A stretch of DNA of 64,000 nucleotides from an uncultured Eubacteriales bacterium (lineage in GTDB: Bacteria; Bacillota; Clostridia; Oscillospirales; Acutalibacteraceae). This document shows positions 35,177 through 44,118 of this stretch, piece by piece; positions within the stretch are counted from its first letter, which is position 1, and each line of letters starts with the position of its first letter. The notes beneath the pieces were generated by a model. That model did no database searches. It was given only the letters and a program-made list of their open reading frames with translations, and was not told the origin of the DNA. The translations under genes and the position numbers were made by a program. Location: the NCBI GenBank assembly GCA_934546985.1, contig CAKTEE010000010.1:1-64000 (forward strand). Direction: 5' to 3'.

Positions 35177-36743
35177 ACTTTTCGTTCACTTTTTTATTTG
35201 TTTTAACGGAAGTATTTAAAATATCCTGTACGGCTTCTTCGCGGGTCATTCCTTTATCGGATATTTTGTGGTTCAGCAATTCCTCAAACGACTTATTCGG
35301 GTATTCGATATCCAGTTGTTTCCGTGCTTCCTGATCCCGCATTAGCTCACGGGCCTGCGTACGGTATTGGTTTCTCAGTTCACAGGCTTGCCTTGCCTGT
35401 TCTTCAATACTTTTGGTTCTGTCAATGATATTGGGAATCTGCTCATCATGGGATTTATACCATTTTCTTGCAGCGCGGTTGCTTAACCGCCCGACACCAT
35501 CGGACATTTGCTTGAAATCCAGCGTTTGAATTGCTTTTTCTTCTTCCGCGGTTAATTTAAGTATACCATGTTCTGTAGGTTTTACAATATCCCCCATACG
35601 GGCCAGAGGCGGCGGAGTGACTTTTACACCATGTGAATCTTCACGCTTATAATCCCGCCGAAGTACTTTTTCATTTTTCTTCACAAAATCGTTATTCCTG
35701 CCCTGCCATTCCTTAACCTTTTGGCTGTAATATTCTTTATTATCCGAATCAAGGGAACCGTCGCGCAGCCTTTTATATTTTCGGATATTCCGCTCATTGA
35801 ACCGCTGTTGCTGCTGTAAAGAATATACTCTGTTTGCCTCATCAATCTCATCCTGTGTTAACGGCTTCGGCGGGGTATTGATACCCTCAAAATATGTAGT
35901 GTGACTGTCCTTGCATCCTGGATGGTACAGCCCTCCTGCTATGGCAGCGGATAATTTGGGATATTTATTATCCGGAACCGGCACATTCCCGTAAACATCA
36001 TCGTAATAAACTTTGGCAATCCATTTCAGACATTTAGGGCAGGCAACGTTCCTGCGGGTAACAAGAACTGTGCTGATTCCCCATTCGTCACGCTTGGCGC
36101 TTTCCCCCTGCAAATAAGCCCGTGTGTTTGCGGTATCTATTGCCATTCTCGCGTAGCTGTCAATAGGTACCCGCGCACCATTGCTGTATTCTATACAGTT
36201 AAGCCCCCGCGTCAAAAAATCTTTGGACGCCATATCAACGGCTTGTTCCAGTGTGCCTACTCCTGTATTCGCATATACCTGTGCATCAAATATAATCTTT
36301 CGGTATTGGTCATTAGCCATGCGAAGCATTGCAGTTTCGGCTTTCTGCATATCATGGACCGTTGCGGTAATCAAAGCGTTTAGTTTTCTCTGATTGATTT
36401 TAAAAAATTCGCCGTAAAGCCCGCTCGACTTGCCTTTCGGAACTCTGAACCCTTTTTTCAGCGCCTCCAAAATCTCTGTTTCCTGATCCATCTGACCGCT
36501 TTTATATGCTTTTTTCAGCGCAGTCTTAATCTGGTCATTAATAGTGGAAAAATAAGAAGTAAATATCTTTTGATTATCCATCCTGTACGTCTGCAAAGCT
36601 TCTAACTGCTTAGCCTGCCACATTGTATAATTCAGATCTTCCGTTTCCTCTAAACTCAAATGATGTTTCACATTCCTTATCATTGATGATATAAGATACT
36701 CTTCAATACGCTGAAAGGCTTTTGAAATATCATAATCACTCAT
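35163..36743 (-). CDS. Phage minor head protein (Phage_min_cap2 type)
   Basis: A 526-residue protein that follows the portal gene and contains LYHPGCKDSHTTYFEGI, the His/Cys motif of the minor head family, preceded by KCLKWIAKVYYDD. It is thought to act with the portal in head morphogenesis or DNA ejection. The C-terminal 170 residues are charged and helical and do not match a toxin domain that I know. It overlaps genes at both ends. Confidence 0.85.
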   Translation of the reverse strand: MSDYDISKAFQRIEEYLISSMIRNVKHHLSLEETEDLNYTMWQAKQLEALQTYRMDNQKIFTSYFSTINDQIKTALKKAYKSGQMDQETEILEALKKGFRVPKGKSSGLYGEFFKINQRKLNALITATVHDMQKAETAMLRMANDQYRKIIFDAQVYANTGVGTLEQAVDMASKDFLTRGLNCIEYSNGARVPIDSYARMAIDTANTRAYLQGESAKRDEWGISTVLVTRRNVACPKCLKWIAKVYYDDVYGNVPVPDNKYPKLSAAIAGGLYHPGCKDSHTTYFEGINTPPKPLTQDEIDEANRVYSLQQQQRFNERNIRKYKRLRDGSLDSDNKEYYSQKVKEWQGRNNDFVKKNEKVLRRDYKREDSHGVKVTPPPLARMGDIVKPTEHGILKLTAEEEKAIQTLDFKQMSDGVGRLSNRAARKWYKSHDEQIPNIIDRTKSIEEQARQACELRNQYRTQARELMRDQEARKQLDIEYPNKSFEELLNHKISDKGMTREEAVQDILNTSVKTNKKVNEKFGLE

Positions 36744-36957
36744 TGGACAGAACCTTAAATCCGGCCGCTTTAAATTGTCTGCGTAAATTCTTTAATTGGG
36801 TGATACTTTGACATCTATCACAGCGCAATTCTGCATACCCGCTCTTTTCAACGGCATAAATTCCAAAGGAAACCTGCTCACTTGCTGTTTTCAGAAGTCC
36901 CTGGTATTCCTGACGGCTCATCCGGTACATTCGGTTTGCTACTTTCACTTTCATCAT
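36736..36957 (-). CDS. Small Cys-containing phage protein overlapping portal and minor head genes
   Basis: A 73-residue protein with a CDRCQS knuckle and basic C-terminus. Its likely start lies 80 bases inside the portal gene, since MYRMSRQEYQGLLK looks like part of the protein; a later start at 36921 is possible. No ribosome binding site is clear. Function unknown; the position between portal and minor head genes is common in this phage type. Confidence 0.6.
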   Translation of the reverse strand: MMKVKVANRMYRMSRQEYQGLLKTASEQVSFGIYAVEKSGYAELRCDRCQSITQLKNLRRQFKAAGFKVLSNE

Positions 36958-38443
36958 CGTTAAAACCTACCCCCATATTTAATGCAGGTTCCCGCATTTC
37001 TACAATTCCCTGTTCACTTTTCAGCCTTTGAATTTCCTTTGTTTTCCAAACATCATCCTTACTGTCTCCCCACATTTCTTCCACCTGAGCCTCAATACTC
37101 ATAACCGGCGTACCTGGGCGGGCTTTGGACAGAGTTTCAACCTGGCTTTCAAAGCTTGGGTTCGCATACTCGCCAAACGGTATATCTACTTTAACTTCCA
37201 TTAAAGGTTGTTTTAGGAGAATATTATAAGCATTGATGCACGCGGCCACTACTTCCGGCAATTCTTCCTGCAAAGCTTCAACAATGGCATTTCGGGTGTA
37301 AAGCGTTGCCTTTTCCTTTTCCCGCTGAGCCTCGGCATTATCTAATTTTTTAACATCAATGCCAAGCGTGGAAGGGGAAATAATACCCTGCAAGCACAAA
37401 TCCAGCGCTGTACAATACGTTGCCGCATAACTGTCATGAGGTATTGCAGGCTGTTCTGTGCTTATTACGTTTTTTCCTCCTTCGTCCATATTGTCATCAC
37501 CGGAAATAAAACGGTTGTCAAAAGGATTCGGCTTCATAACCTTGCCTGTATCCGGGTCTTTAGGTATGTAGGATTCAGGGATATATGTCCTTGCCCTGCC
37601 CGCTCTAAGCGCGTCCATCCATTGGGACCATGCTTCGTCCAGCGCGTCAAAACTATCAAGTTTTCCGTCAAAAACAGAACCTCCGCGCCCTTCATATTTT
37701 GCACTCTCGTATATTTTCAGCGGCGCGGCAAGAATTACAGATTTATCGAAGCTCCAATTTTGTACGCCTTTGGTTGCGTCTATGGACTGTAAATCCTCCA
37801 AACTGTCGCCTTTATACAATTCATTATGAATATATCCATATCCGTAATGCTCATGCAGTACATACTGCTGCCGATGTTCTGTGTACGGCGTTTTGAATAT
37901 AATTTCTTTAATGCGCCCGCGCTCATATACTATCTCTACCCGCTCGCCTGAATACCATTCCAATAAAGGGTATTGGCTTATGTTGGTATCTATTGTCACC
38001 TTAAAAGCCCCATCGCCGATATACAGCGTTTCTTTCAGACATTTTTCTAATATTTTTCGGAATTTATTTTCACTTTCAATTTCACACCAGATATCCGCCT
38101 GTTTTGAATCTGCAAACTCAAAACCGTTCATATCTTCCAGCACAATCCCTGTTAGAATGCGTACTATCAGATTGGGAAGTCCTGTATGTATCTTGCGCAT
38201 TTCCATACCAGGCGTACACCTTGAAGCCCAAAACTTATATTTGTCCGTATATTCAGGACATTGCTGGTACATCTGCTCCAATTCGTTTCCGTCTCCCCGA
38301 TACCAAATACGGTTACGGATTGCGTTCAATTCAAAATCCATGATTTCCTGTATCTGTATACTGCGCGAATTCGCAGGCTGTACCTGAAGCCAGCTGCGCA
38401 AACCGCGTTTAATATTCTCGCTCAATTTCTGTGTCCATCTCAT
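36878..38443 (-). CDS. Phage portal protein, SPP1 gp6-like
   Basis: The 521-residue protein forms the dodecameric ring through which DNA enters the head. It has the typical portal opening (ELNAIRNRIWYRGDGNELEQMYQQ, KFWASRC), a central beta domain (YLLEWYSGERVEIVYERGR-like region) and a C-terminal helical part (KLDNAEAQREKEKATLYTRN). The start overlaps the terminase stop by 4 bases. The last 60 residues are Glu/Ser/Pro-rich. Confidence 0.9.
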   Translation of the reverse strand: MRWTQKLSENIKRGLRSWLQVQPANSRSIQIQEIMDFELNAIRNRIWYRGDGNELEQMYQQCPEYTDKYKFWASRCTPGMEMRKIHTGLPNLIVRILTGIVLEDMNGFEFADSKQADIWCEIESENKFRKILEKCLKETLYIGDGAFKVTIDTNISQYPLLEWYSGERVEIVYERGRIKEIIFKTPYTEHRQQYVLHEHYGYGYIHNELYKGDSLEDLQSIDATKGVQNWSFDKSVILAAPLKIYESAKYEGRGGSVFDGKLDSFDALDEAWSQWMDALRAGRARTYIPESYIPKDPDTGKVMKPNPFDNRFISGDDNMDEGGKNVISTEQPAIPHDSYAATYCTALDLCLQGIISPSTLGIDVKKLDNAEAQREKEKATLYTRNAIVEALQEELPEVVAACINAYNILLKQPLMEVKVDIPFGEYANPSFESQVETLSKARPGTPVMSIEAQVEEMWGDSKDDVWKTKEIQRLKSEQGIVEMREPALNMGVGFNDDESESSKPNVPDEPSGIPGTSENSK

Positions 38444-39804
38444 TTCTCTGCCCCCTTAAATCCAATCATTTGCCGGTATGGAATAAATCCATACTGGCAG
38501 GCATTAATTGTATGGTCGTTGCGGTCTTCCGGCTCATCCTTATCCTCTTTCCAGCTATACCGGTCAAGCTCGCCCATGTGCTCTGTACAGGTATCTGCTA
38601 CTAAATAACAGCCCTGCTGTATCCATCCGAGCATAAGTTTGATACGGTCAATAATCTCTACCTTTTTGTACGAATCGTGGAAGTTATACAGGCAACCGTG
38701 CAAACGTTTATATTTTTTTAATTCCATTGTGGTAGCTTGGTCTGCACAGTCGATAAATACATCCTTGGCAAATCCCCATTCATGACGGTTCCGCTCCAGA
38801 AAATCCAGAAATTTGATTACTGTGTCAGACGGTGCAAGCGGCGTACTTAAATCTGCATTGCTGTACACTTTTTCATCCAGCAAAATCAGCTTTCTGTCCT
38901 CTGTAATCCCTTGAAATATCATTGCAATTGTATCGGGAGATTTGCTGGAATAGGATGTATCTAAAGCCGCCGAAAACTTTTTGAACCGCAGTTTTCCTGC
39001 TTTTACTTGTGCTTTTATCCACTCAATAGACACCGCATGTTTTTTGCGGTCAAAGTTTGGAAATATGAGACCGGTTGCTTTTCCGCGCAGGCCTTGTATT
39101 TTGTTTTTGTAAATCTTAGTCCCCTTCGGCGTATTTGTCATAATCTGTTCCAGCTTTTCCTTGCTTAATCCCAGATTATGGTTAAAAGAAAAGAACCAAT
39201 GCACCCAATTGGGCTTTGGTTCTTCTTTCAATTCATTTAAAATTTCAACCGGCGTTTCCTGCCGCCATTCTGGCAGCGGACGGGAACAGTTAATATATTC
39301 TTTGTACACGTCCAAGCTTGGATCATCAGGATTAAGCGTCGCCATAAGATAATCACAGCGCATGGAAGCTTCCCGTACAAATTCAATATCTGCGGTGTTA
39401 ATTTCATCAATATACAGACATCCGTACTGACCGCCCAAAGCTTTTTGCCATTTGGTTTTATCGCCGTACCCCATAACATAAATAATTTTGTCTCCGGCAG
39501 ACGTGTGAAATAAAATATGTGGTATCTTATCATCTTTGGAACCATTCCCGTTATATTGGCACAGAACGCCAAAATCATCAATAATCCCGAGGTCTTTGTT
39601 GATAATATTCTTTTCAGCAGTTCCAGTGTCTTTTGCCGCCAGAATATGAAGCTTTTTCGGACTGTCGGCAACTTTCAGCATAAACTTAAAAAGTCCCACG
39701 GTCGTTTTTCCTGCCGCCGTTGTCCCTTCCAAAAATTCTACCGGAGCATTACAGCGGAGGAAGGATTTGTATTTGGGAGATAAAATCAATCTTTCGCTGC
39801 TCAT
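38440..39804 (-). CDS. Terminase large subunit, PBSX family
   Basis: The 454-residue packaging motor. The N-terminal ATPase shows Walker A EGTTAAGKTT and Walker B CLYIDEIN. The C-terminal nuclease has acidic residues in SAALDTSYSSKSPDT and KDVFIDCADQATTMEL. It overlaps terS by 4 bases and the portal by 4 bases. Motif order is complete, supporting a functional packaging module. Confidence 0.94.
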   Translation of the reverse strand: MSSERLILSPKYKSFLRCNAPVEFLEGTTAAGKTTVGLFKFMLKVADSPKKLHILAAKDTGTAEKNIINKDLGIIDDFGVLCQYNGNGSKDDKIPHILFHTSAGDKIIYVMGYGDKTKWQKALGGQYGCLYIDEINTADIEFVREASMRCDYLMATLNPDDPSLDVYKEYINCSRPLPEWRQETPVEILNELKEEPKPNWVHWFFSFNHNLGLSKEKLEQIMTNTPKGTKIYKNKIQGLRGKATGLIFPNFDRKKHAVSIEWIKAQVKAGKLRFKKFSAALDTSYSSKSPDTIAMIFQGITEDRKLILLDEKVYSNADLSTPLAPSDTVIKFLDFLERNRHEWGFAKDVFIDCADQATTMELKKYKRLHGCLYNFHDSYKKVEIIDRIKLMLGWIQQGCYLVADTCTEHMGELDRYSWKEDKDEPEDRNDHTINACQYGFIPYRQMIGFKGAEK

Positions 39805-40169
39805 TCCTCCTCGCCCTTAATCTGTTCTATTAAATTATCAAGCTTTGTAATTTCCGTTTCAAGTGAAGCTGAAACTTCCATTTTGTCTTTGGGTTTATAA
39901 CCCGCTCTGTCAAGGATATCTTTCGCGGCCATATGCTGTACCATTTCACTTTTTGCGGCGAGAAGTTCTTTTTGTTTCTTGAATGCTTTTCCCGCCGCGG
40001 ACTGAATTTCTATGGTCAGGAGGCGGTTATATTCTTCCATAAATTCTCTGTCTTTTTTCCACGCGCAAATGCTCTGTTCTGATACTTTAATTTCTCCTGC
40101 AATTTCTTTCTGCTTTAATTCACCTGAAACCATTAATTTTATTGCCTTTTTTTGCTTTGGCGTAAGCAT
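39801..40169 (-). CDS. Terminase small subunit
   Basis: A 122-residue protein with an N-terminal helix-turn-helix (LKQKEIAGEIKVSEQSICAWKK) that binds the packaging start site, and a helical oligomerisation region. It directly precedes the large subunit with an ATGA overlap. The pac or cos site should be in or near this gene. Confidence 0.85.
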   Translation of the reverse strand: MLTPKQKKAIKLMVSGELKQKEIAGEIKVSEQSICAWKKDREFMEEYNRLLTIEIQSAAGKAFKKQKELLAAKSEMVQHMAAKDILDRAGYKPKDKMEVSASLETEITKLDNLIEQIKGEEE

Positions 40170-40262
40170 TTCAATCCCTCCTAAAAATTAAAGTAAATTA
40201 AAGTAAAATATCTCCCGCTCTATTTTGAAATAATTACTCACTGTCAGGCCCAAAACAATGAA

Positions 40263-40320
40263 AAAACACACCCTTAATTCGAGCGCATCATCATGCGTCT
40301 GCGATTATCAGGTGTGTTTT
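40263..40320 (-). terminator. Terminator between the late activator and terminase genes
   Basis: AAAACACACC pairs with GGTGTGTTTT around a long loop holding a second small hairpin (CGCAT/ATGCG). It ends the early operon after the RinA-like gene, so the late operon beginning with terS probably has an activator-dependent promoter in 40170-40260, where I see no good sigma-A consensus. Confidence 0.72.
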
Positions 40321-40374
40321 TATATCTTTACATGATACATTTTAGCACGTTTGCGGCGGTCATATCGGTCAAAA

Positions 40375-40818
40375 TCATATTTTTTTCAAAAATCTTTCAA
40401 ATTTTTTTCTGACGCTGTTTTCTGTATCATGATTTGATATACGTGTTGCTACTTCTTCCCACTCCAAATTTTCAATAAATTTGTATGTTAATATCTGCCG
40501 GAACAAACTGCTGTCAATACTTTGAATATAATTATGCAACCTCTTATATTCCCAATCACATTCTTCTTTTCTTTCCTGCAATCGCAATTTTAATTCCTCA
40601 AGTTCTTTGCGCAGTTCCCATGCGCCGGAATAACTTTTCTCTGGAATTCCTGATACCAAAACACTATGTTGTGTATACGGGAATTCTATCTGCGAAGCCT
40701 TAACGCTGTCGCTGGTCTGGTATTTATTTATCTTTTCCTTGACCTTTTCAATCTGAATCTCCAGCATAGCAACTTCTCCTTCGAGATATAAATATTTCTC
40801 TAATTCTTCTTTGGTCAC
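40375..40818 (-). CDS. RinA/ArpU-like late transcription activator
   Basis: A 147-residue protein with an N-terminal coiled coil (VAMLEIQIEKVKEKINK) and a C-terminal sigma-region-4-like HTH (LEWEEVATRISNHDTENSVRKKFERFLKK). It is the last early gene before terminase, where such proteins switch on the late operon. A terminator follows directly, consistent with relay control. Confidence 0.8.
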   Translation of the reverse strand: MTKEELEKYLYLEGEVAMLEIQIEKVKEKINKYQTSDSVKASQIEFPYTQHSVLVSGIPEKSYSGAWELRKELEELKLRLQERKEECDWEYKRLHNYIQSIDSSLFRQILTYKFIENLEWEEVATRISNHDTENSVRKKFERFLKKI

Positions 40819-40838
40819 ATTTAAAGCCTCCTTTGACT

Positions 40839-41372
40839 TTAGCTGTTAAGTACCACGCTTAAATAATCACAGGCATATCCTCGACAGCCTTGTATGATTT
40901 CCTGCATGGCTGATATTGGTATGATGTTATATCCTCCTCTTTTCCTTTGGTTGGCTTTCCACCTGTCCCAAAAGGATATAACATCTCCCCCCCTGATAAG
41001 GTATATCTTTTGCATAGGTTTTATTTCACATATGACAAACGACACCTCGCCTAACGGAAGAGCGAAGCGTATGTATTCTATCTGGTGTTCCTGTATGTGG
41101 TTTAAAGGCAATCCTTTTTCATTCTGACTTTCTTTCGCATCAAATGAAATCGGTATGCCTCCCCTGACTGTTCCTCTGAAATCAAGTGTGCTTTTCCCTT
41201 GCGGAAATGCATTCACTATTTTCTTTCCCATGCGTATGACAGTCCATGGCGTGGATATTTTTTGTATGTTGGCAATTCCCATAGACTTATACTGATTGTT
41301 TTGATAACTCAGCAAATCTTCAAGACTTTTCCCTTTGTTTGCCATTTGTGGGTTATATGCATTTAATGACAC
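40839..41372 (-). CDS. RecU-like Holliday junction resolvase
   Basis: A 177-residue nuclease with the RecU pattern: ANKGKSLEDLL, STLDFRGTVRGGIPISFDAKES (catalytic Asp, Glu, Lys), HIQEHQIEYI. It resolves branched phage DNA before packaging. It starts with GTG, preceded by GAGGA and AAAGGA runs. Confidence 0.87.
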   Translation of the reverse strand: MSLNAYNPQMANKGKSLEDLLSYQNNQYKSMGIANIQKISTPWTVIRMGKKIVNAFPQGKSTLDFRGTVRGGIPISFDAKESQNEKGLPLNHIQEHQIEYIRFALPLGEVSFVICEIKPMQKIYLIRGGDVISFWDRWKANQRKRGGYNIIPISAMQEIIQGCRGYACDYLSVVLNS

Positions 41373-41464
41373 GTTCCTTTTGTTCCTCTCATATAAATTT
41401 TAATTTATGTATAATGAACACATTTATGTCAATCCTATTTATGTGATTATTTTCTTGCTTATTG

Positions 41465-41526
41465 TCGCCTATCGTTGTAAAACGGAACTATAATACAAGG
41501 CGATGAAAAGGCGGCCGACGCGCCTG
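41465..41526. other. Structured intergenic region next to the HUH gene
   Basis: TCGCC-tatcg-TTGTA pairs with TACAA-GGCGA (41465-41503), and AGGCG pairs with CGCCT (41510-41525). The second hairpin, just after the HUH gene stop, may be a weak terminator. The first could be a protein-binding or origin structure. No function can be shown from sequence alone. Confidence 0.45.
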
Positions 41527-41530
41527 AATG

Positions 41531-42301
41531 TTAATCCTGATTTTCAACGTCCTCCGGGTCCGGTGGGATTAATACATACTTAAAATAAAGGTAACTGTTT
41601 TTATAAAAAGGGTTTTGCTTTGCTTCTACAAGCATATAGCCTTTCGGAGTTCTCGGCGGCTTGTCCACTGTATAGTTAACTGCCGATAATTTAGGATCGC
41701 TTTTTTGCGGCTCCTGTATTGTTTTTGTCTGTTTCCATCTTTTCCCTTTTCCCTGCTCTTCCGTCCAGTGATTAAAAAGGTAAGTTGCAAGCGCGGTATA
41801 ATCCTCTCCGTGATCTATCAGCTTACCGTTTTCATCTTTATAATAGTTGTGCCTGCGCAGATGTTCTATTCTCGTTATTTCTCCGTATGTCCACTTTTCT
41901 ATAATGATATATTTCGGTACATCTCCTATAATAAGATGGAAATGGATTCTTCCGTTCCTGTGTCCCCGACCCATAACGGCTATCACTTTTGCATACGGGT
42001 AAATATGCTGCAGCCTTCTTATATAATTGTTTAAATCTTTTTTTGCTGTTTTAAAATCATCCGGCAAAAAGGTATCATTATATGTAAGGGTTACATAGTA
42101 AGCATTATGATTAAAGCTTGCGTTTGTGTTTTGGATCATGCGCTTTTGAGATCTACGGCGGTTATATTCGTCCCGCTCCTCCTTTGTTTCAAAACGTACC
42201 GGCTTGGGTTTCGCCTTCTTAATATTTGCCCGCTCTGCCACGGTGTAAAACTCCTGTTCTAAAACTACTCCTGCTATTGTCGTTCTTTTACAGCGCGGCA
42301 T
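41531..42301 (-). CDS. HUH endonuclease, rolling-circle replication-associated protein
   Basis: A 256-residue protein with rolling-circle initiator motifs: motif 1 YYVTLTYND, motif 2 GRIHFHLII with the HxH metal site, and motif 3 region DYTALATYLFNHW with candidate nicking tyrosines. It resembles the Rep/G2P proteins of small single-strand phages and plasmids. It is the only recognisable replication protein in this phage. It probably nicks an origin, but strand and site are unknown. A very basic N-terminus (MPRCKRTT, RRRSQKRM) fits DNA binding. Confidence 0.78.
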   Translation of the reverse strand: MPRCKRTTIAGVVLEQEFYTVAERANIKKAKPKPVRFETKEERDEYNRRRSQKRMIQNTNASFNHNAYYVTLTYNDTFLPDDFKTAKKDLNNYIRRLQHIYPYAKVIAVMGRGHRNGRIHFHLIIGDVPKYIIIEKWTYGEITRIEHLRRHNYYKDENGKLIDHGEDYTALATYLFNHWTEEQGKGKRWKQTKTIQEPQKSDPKLSAVNYTVDKPPRTPKGYMLVEAKQNPFYKNSYLYFKYVLIPPDPEDVENQD

Positions 42302-42319
42302 TATTTATCACCTCTGTGT

Positions 42320-42475
42320 TTAATCCTTTTCTTTTAATTTTTCCTCTAAGTCTGCAATTCTAACTTCGCAGTGCCTTAATTTAGCTGCAATTTCTTTCAA
42401 CCGTTTATCATGTTCTTCGGTTTTATTCGATACAAACAGCAGTGCTACAATACACACAATTCCCAAAAATTCCAT
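42320..42475 (-). CDS. Small membrane protein with coiled coil (51 residues)
   Basis: A short gene with ATG at 42475 and AGAGGTAAGG upstream. Residues 1-16 (MEFLGIVCIVALLFVS) form one membrane segment, and the rest is a charged coiled coil (LRHCEVRIADLEEKLKEKD). It sits between an XRE regulator and the HUH gene. The layout recalls small phage membrane proteins involved in inhibition or membrane anchoring of replication; the role is unknown. Confidence 0.65.
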   Translation of the reverse strand: MEFLGIVCIVALLFVSNKTEEHDKRLKEIAAKLRHCEVRIADLEEKLKEKD

Positions 42476-42540
42476 AACCTTACCTCTGCTTTTTTCTTTT
42501 TATTGTTTCCGGCAAGAATTCCGTTATGTCTTAAACACGC

Positions 42541-42768
42541 TTACATCTTCCGGTTCTTTTTATCAATCCCTAACAGCCAATCCGCTGATATACAAAGTGC
42601 AGCACACATCCGAGCAATATTGAGTGCGCCCGGCAAACTGTACCCATTAACGTAGTACCACAATGATGAATCCGAAATACCAGTGTGATGCGATAAATCT
42701 AAAACCGACCACCCTTTATTAAACATAGCTTCTTGCAACCTTGCGCTAAATCCTTGTATTGTTGCCAT
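42541..42768 (-). CDS. XRE-family regulator (75 residues)
   Basis: Single HTH domain (FSARLQEAMFNKGWSVLDLSHHTG, SLWYYVNGYSLPGA, LCISADWLLGI). It lies in the middle of the early operon far from the switch region, so it may tune early or late genes. Confidence 0.8.
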   Translation of the reverse strand: MATIQGFSARLQEAMFNKGWSVLDLSHHTGISDSSLWYYVNGYSLPGALNIARMCAALCISADWLLGIDKKNRKM

Positions 42769-42912
42769 TTATTTCTCCTTACTTTTGCACCACTCACAGT
42801 GTTGTGGGTCGGTGTATTTTTTGTACTTATTACAAATCCAGTAATAGGTGCATGAGTTACCGCCGCCATTGGTAAATTTTGCGTATTTACATGGGATTTT
42901 TAATTTATACAT
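42769..42912 (-). CDS. Small Cys-rich protein (47 residues)
   Basis: The ATG at 42912 has AGGAGG. The sequence has five Cys (IPCKYAKF, NSCTYYWIC, HCEWCKSKEK), probably a zinc-binding knuckle. Its stop is followed immediately by the XRE gene start. Function unknown. Confidence 0.65.
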   Translation of the reverse strand: MYKLKIPCKYAKFTNGGGNSCTYYWICNKYKKYTDPQHCEWCKSKEK

Positions 42913-42916
42913 AGCT

Positions 42917-43381
42917 TTATTCCTCCTGCACATAGCACCAGCTTTGAGGTGCACGATTAATATTAAACTCACTTAGTTGTTTGGGTTTATCATAAATCAC
43001 AAGGTCGGAAATGTGCCAGCCATACAATAGTTTCCCTTTACCATAACGGTACAAATCATTCAAAGAAAGACAACTCTCCTGTAGCTCAATATCTTCGGCA
43101 AAATATCCTTTCACCCCAAAGCCTTTGTAAAAAAACTCTATTATTTCATCACACACAAACTCACCAATGACTTTGCCGCTGTATCCCTGATTGATTGTCC
43201 CTACATTTTCCGTTTCAGACCAAAGCATGTCGTATATCGTTACCGCTTTTGTGCAGTAGATATAGCACTTAAACGGAGTTTGCAGTTTTGGCTTTGTTTT
43301 ACGTATTTCAAGAGTTTTTTCTCCGCTTGCTATTTTCTCACACCATTGAGGCTGTATTGATAATAACACTACCTTATCCAT
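42917..43381 (-). CDS. ASCH-domain protein
   Basis: A 154-residue protein with the ASCH pattern: LLSIQPQWCEKIASGEKTLEIRK at the start, then KCYIYCTKA and GKVIGEFVCDEI. ASCH domains have a PUA-like fold and bind RNA or nucleotides; some are N4-acetylcytidine hydrolases. The phage role is unknown. It overlaps the methyltransferase gene by 8 bases. Confidence 0.8.
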   Translation of the reverse strand: MDKVVLLSIQPQWCEKIASGEKTLEIRKTKPKLQTPFKCYIYCTKAVTIYDMLWSETENVGTINQGYSGKVIGEFVCDEIIEFFYKGFGVKGYFAEDIELQESCLSLNDLYRYGKGKLLYGWHISDLVIYDKPKQLSEFNINRAPQSWCYVQEE

Positions 43382-43865
43382 TCTTATAACTGTCCACTCC
43401 TTTCATGAAGCATATCCAATGCGTGTTATTATTGCGACCACTTCGATTCCCAAATAGCGGTTTGAGTTCGCATAGCGGCAATATCTGCTGCAGTGGTATT
43501 TGCACTTCGCTCCACTTAAAAATTAATACTCCATAGTCATCTAATACCCGCACGCACTCTGCAAAGCCCTTTTTGAGCATACTTTGCCAATCGTCTTTTA
43601 AAGTCCCATACTTTAACGCGAGCCATGATTTATCACTAGCGTGGGTCAGGTGTGGTGGGTCAAAAACTACTAACTTAAATGTTTTATCTGCATATGGTAA
43701 ATCCGTAAAGTCGCATACTTTATCCGGCGCAATCTCAATATATTGGTTAGGATAAAATTCGTGGCGCGGTACTTGTCTTATATCGCAAAATTCCACATTC
43801 GGATTATTTTTGTCAAACCAAAACATTTTACTTCCGCAACATACATCAATTATTTTTTTACCCAT
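43374..43865 (-). CDS. Small class I SAM-dependent methyltransferase
   Basis: A 163-residue protein with motif I KIIDVCCGSKMFWF, acidic strand-2 end FCDIRQV, and motif IV VFDPPHL. The DPPH form resembles amino-methylating enzymes that act on DNA bases, so a phage DNA methylase is plausible but the target domain is minimal. The ATG at 43865 overlaps the zinc-ribbon gene. It groups with ASCH and zinc-ribbon genes in the early operon. Confidence 0.75.
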   Translation of the reverse strand: MGKKIIDVCCGSKMFWFDKNNPNVEFCDIRQVPRHEFYPNQYIEIAPDKVCDFTDLPYADKTFKLVVFDPPHLTHASDKSWLALKYGTLKDDWQSMLKKGFAECVRVLDDYGVLIFKWSEVQIPLQQILPLCELKPLFGNRSGRNNNTHWICFMKGVDSYKNG

Positions 43866-44118
43866 TCTTCTCACCGTCCATCTTCGCTCCGCAGACAGGA
43901 CAATGAAAATGCGTTTCTCTATCGCTAAAGCAATGGCAATTTGAACAATTATATAACTCATCACTGTTAGCGGCGGTAGGTACCCACTGCCCATGCACTA
44001 CCGGCGCAACATCAGCGGCGGGTATCTCTGCAAACGTGTCTACGAGGTCTGCCAACGGTATTTTATGCTTTTGGCTTACAATTTCCATTGCTGTGGCAGA
44101 TTCTATGTATTTAGGCAT
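43858..44118 (-). CDS. Zinc-ribbon early protein
   Basis: An 86-residue protein ending in a zinc ribbon (YNCSNCHCFSDRETHFHCPVCGAKM) that follows the frequent phage stretch HGQWVPT. Such proteins are common in Clostridia phage early regions and have no assigned role. Confidence 0.75.
   Translation of the reverse strand: MPKYIESATAMEIVSQKHKIPLADLVDTFAEIPAADVAPVVHGQWVPTAANSDELYNCSNCHCFSDRETHFHCPVCGAKMDGEKNG

Noticed and set aside
35163..36743. C-terminal toxin domain in the minor head protein
   Set aside because: Some relatives carry polymorphic toxin ends, but this C-terminus is plain charged helix without a recognisable catalytic motif.
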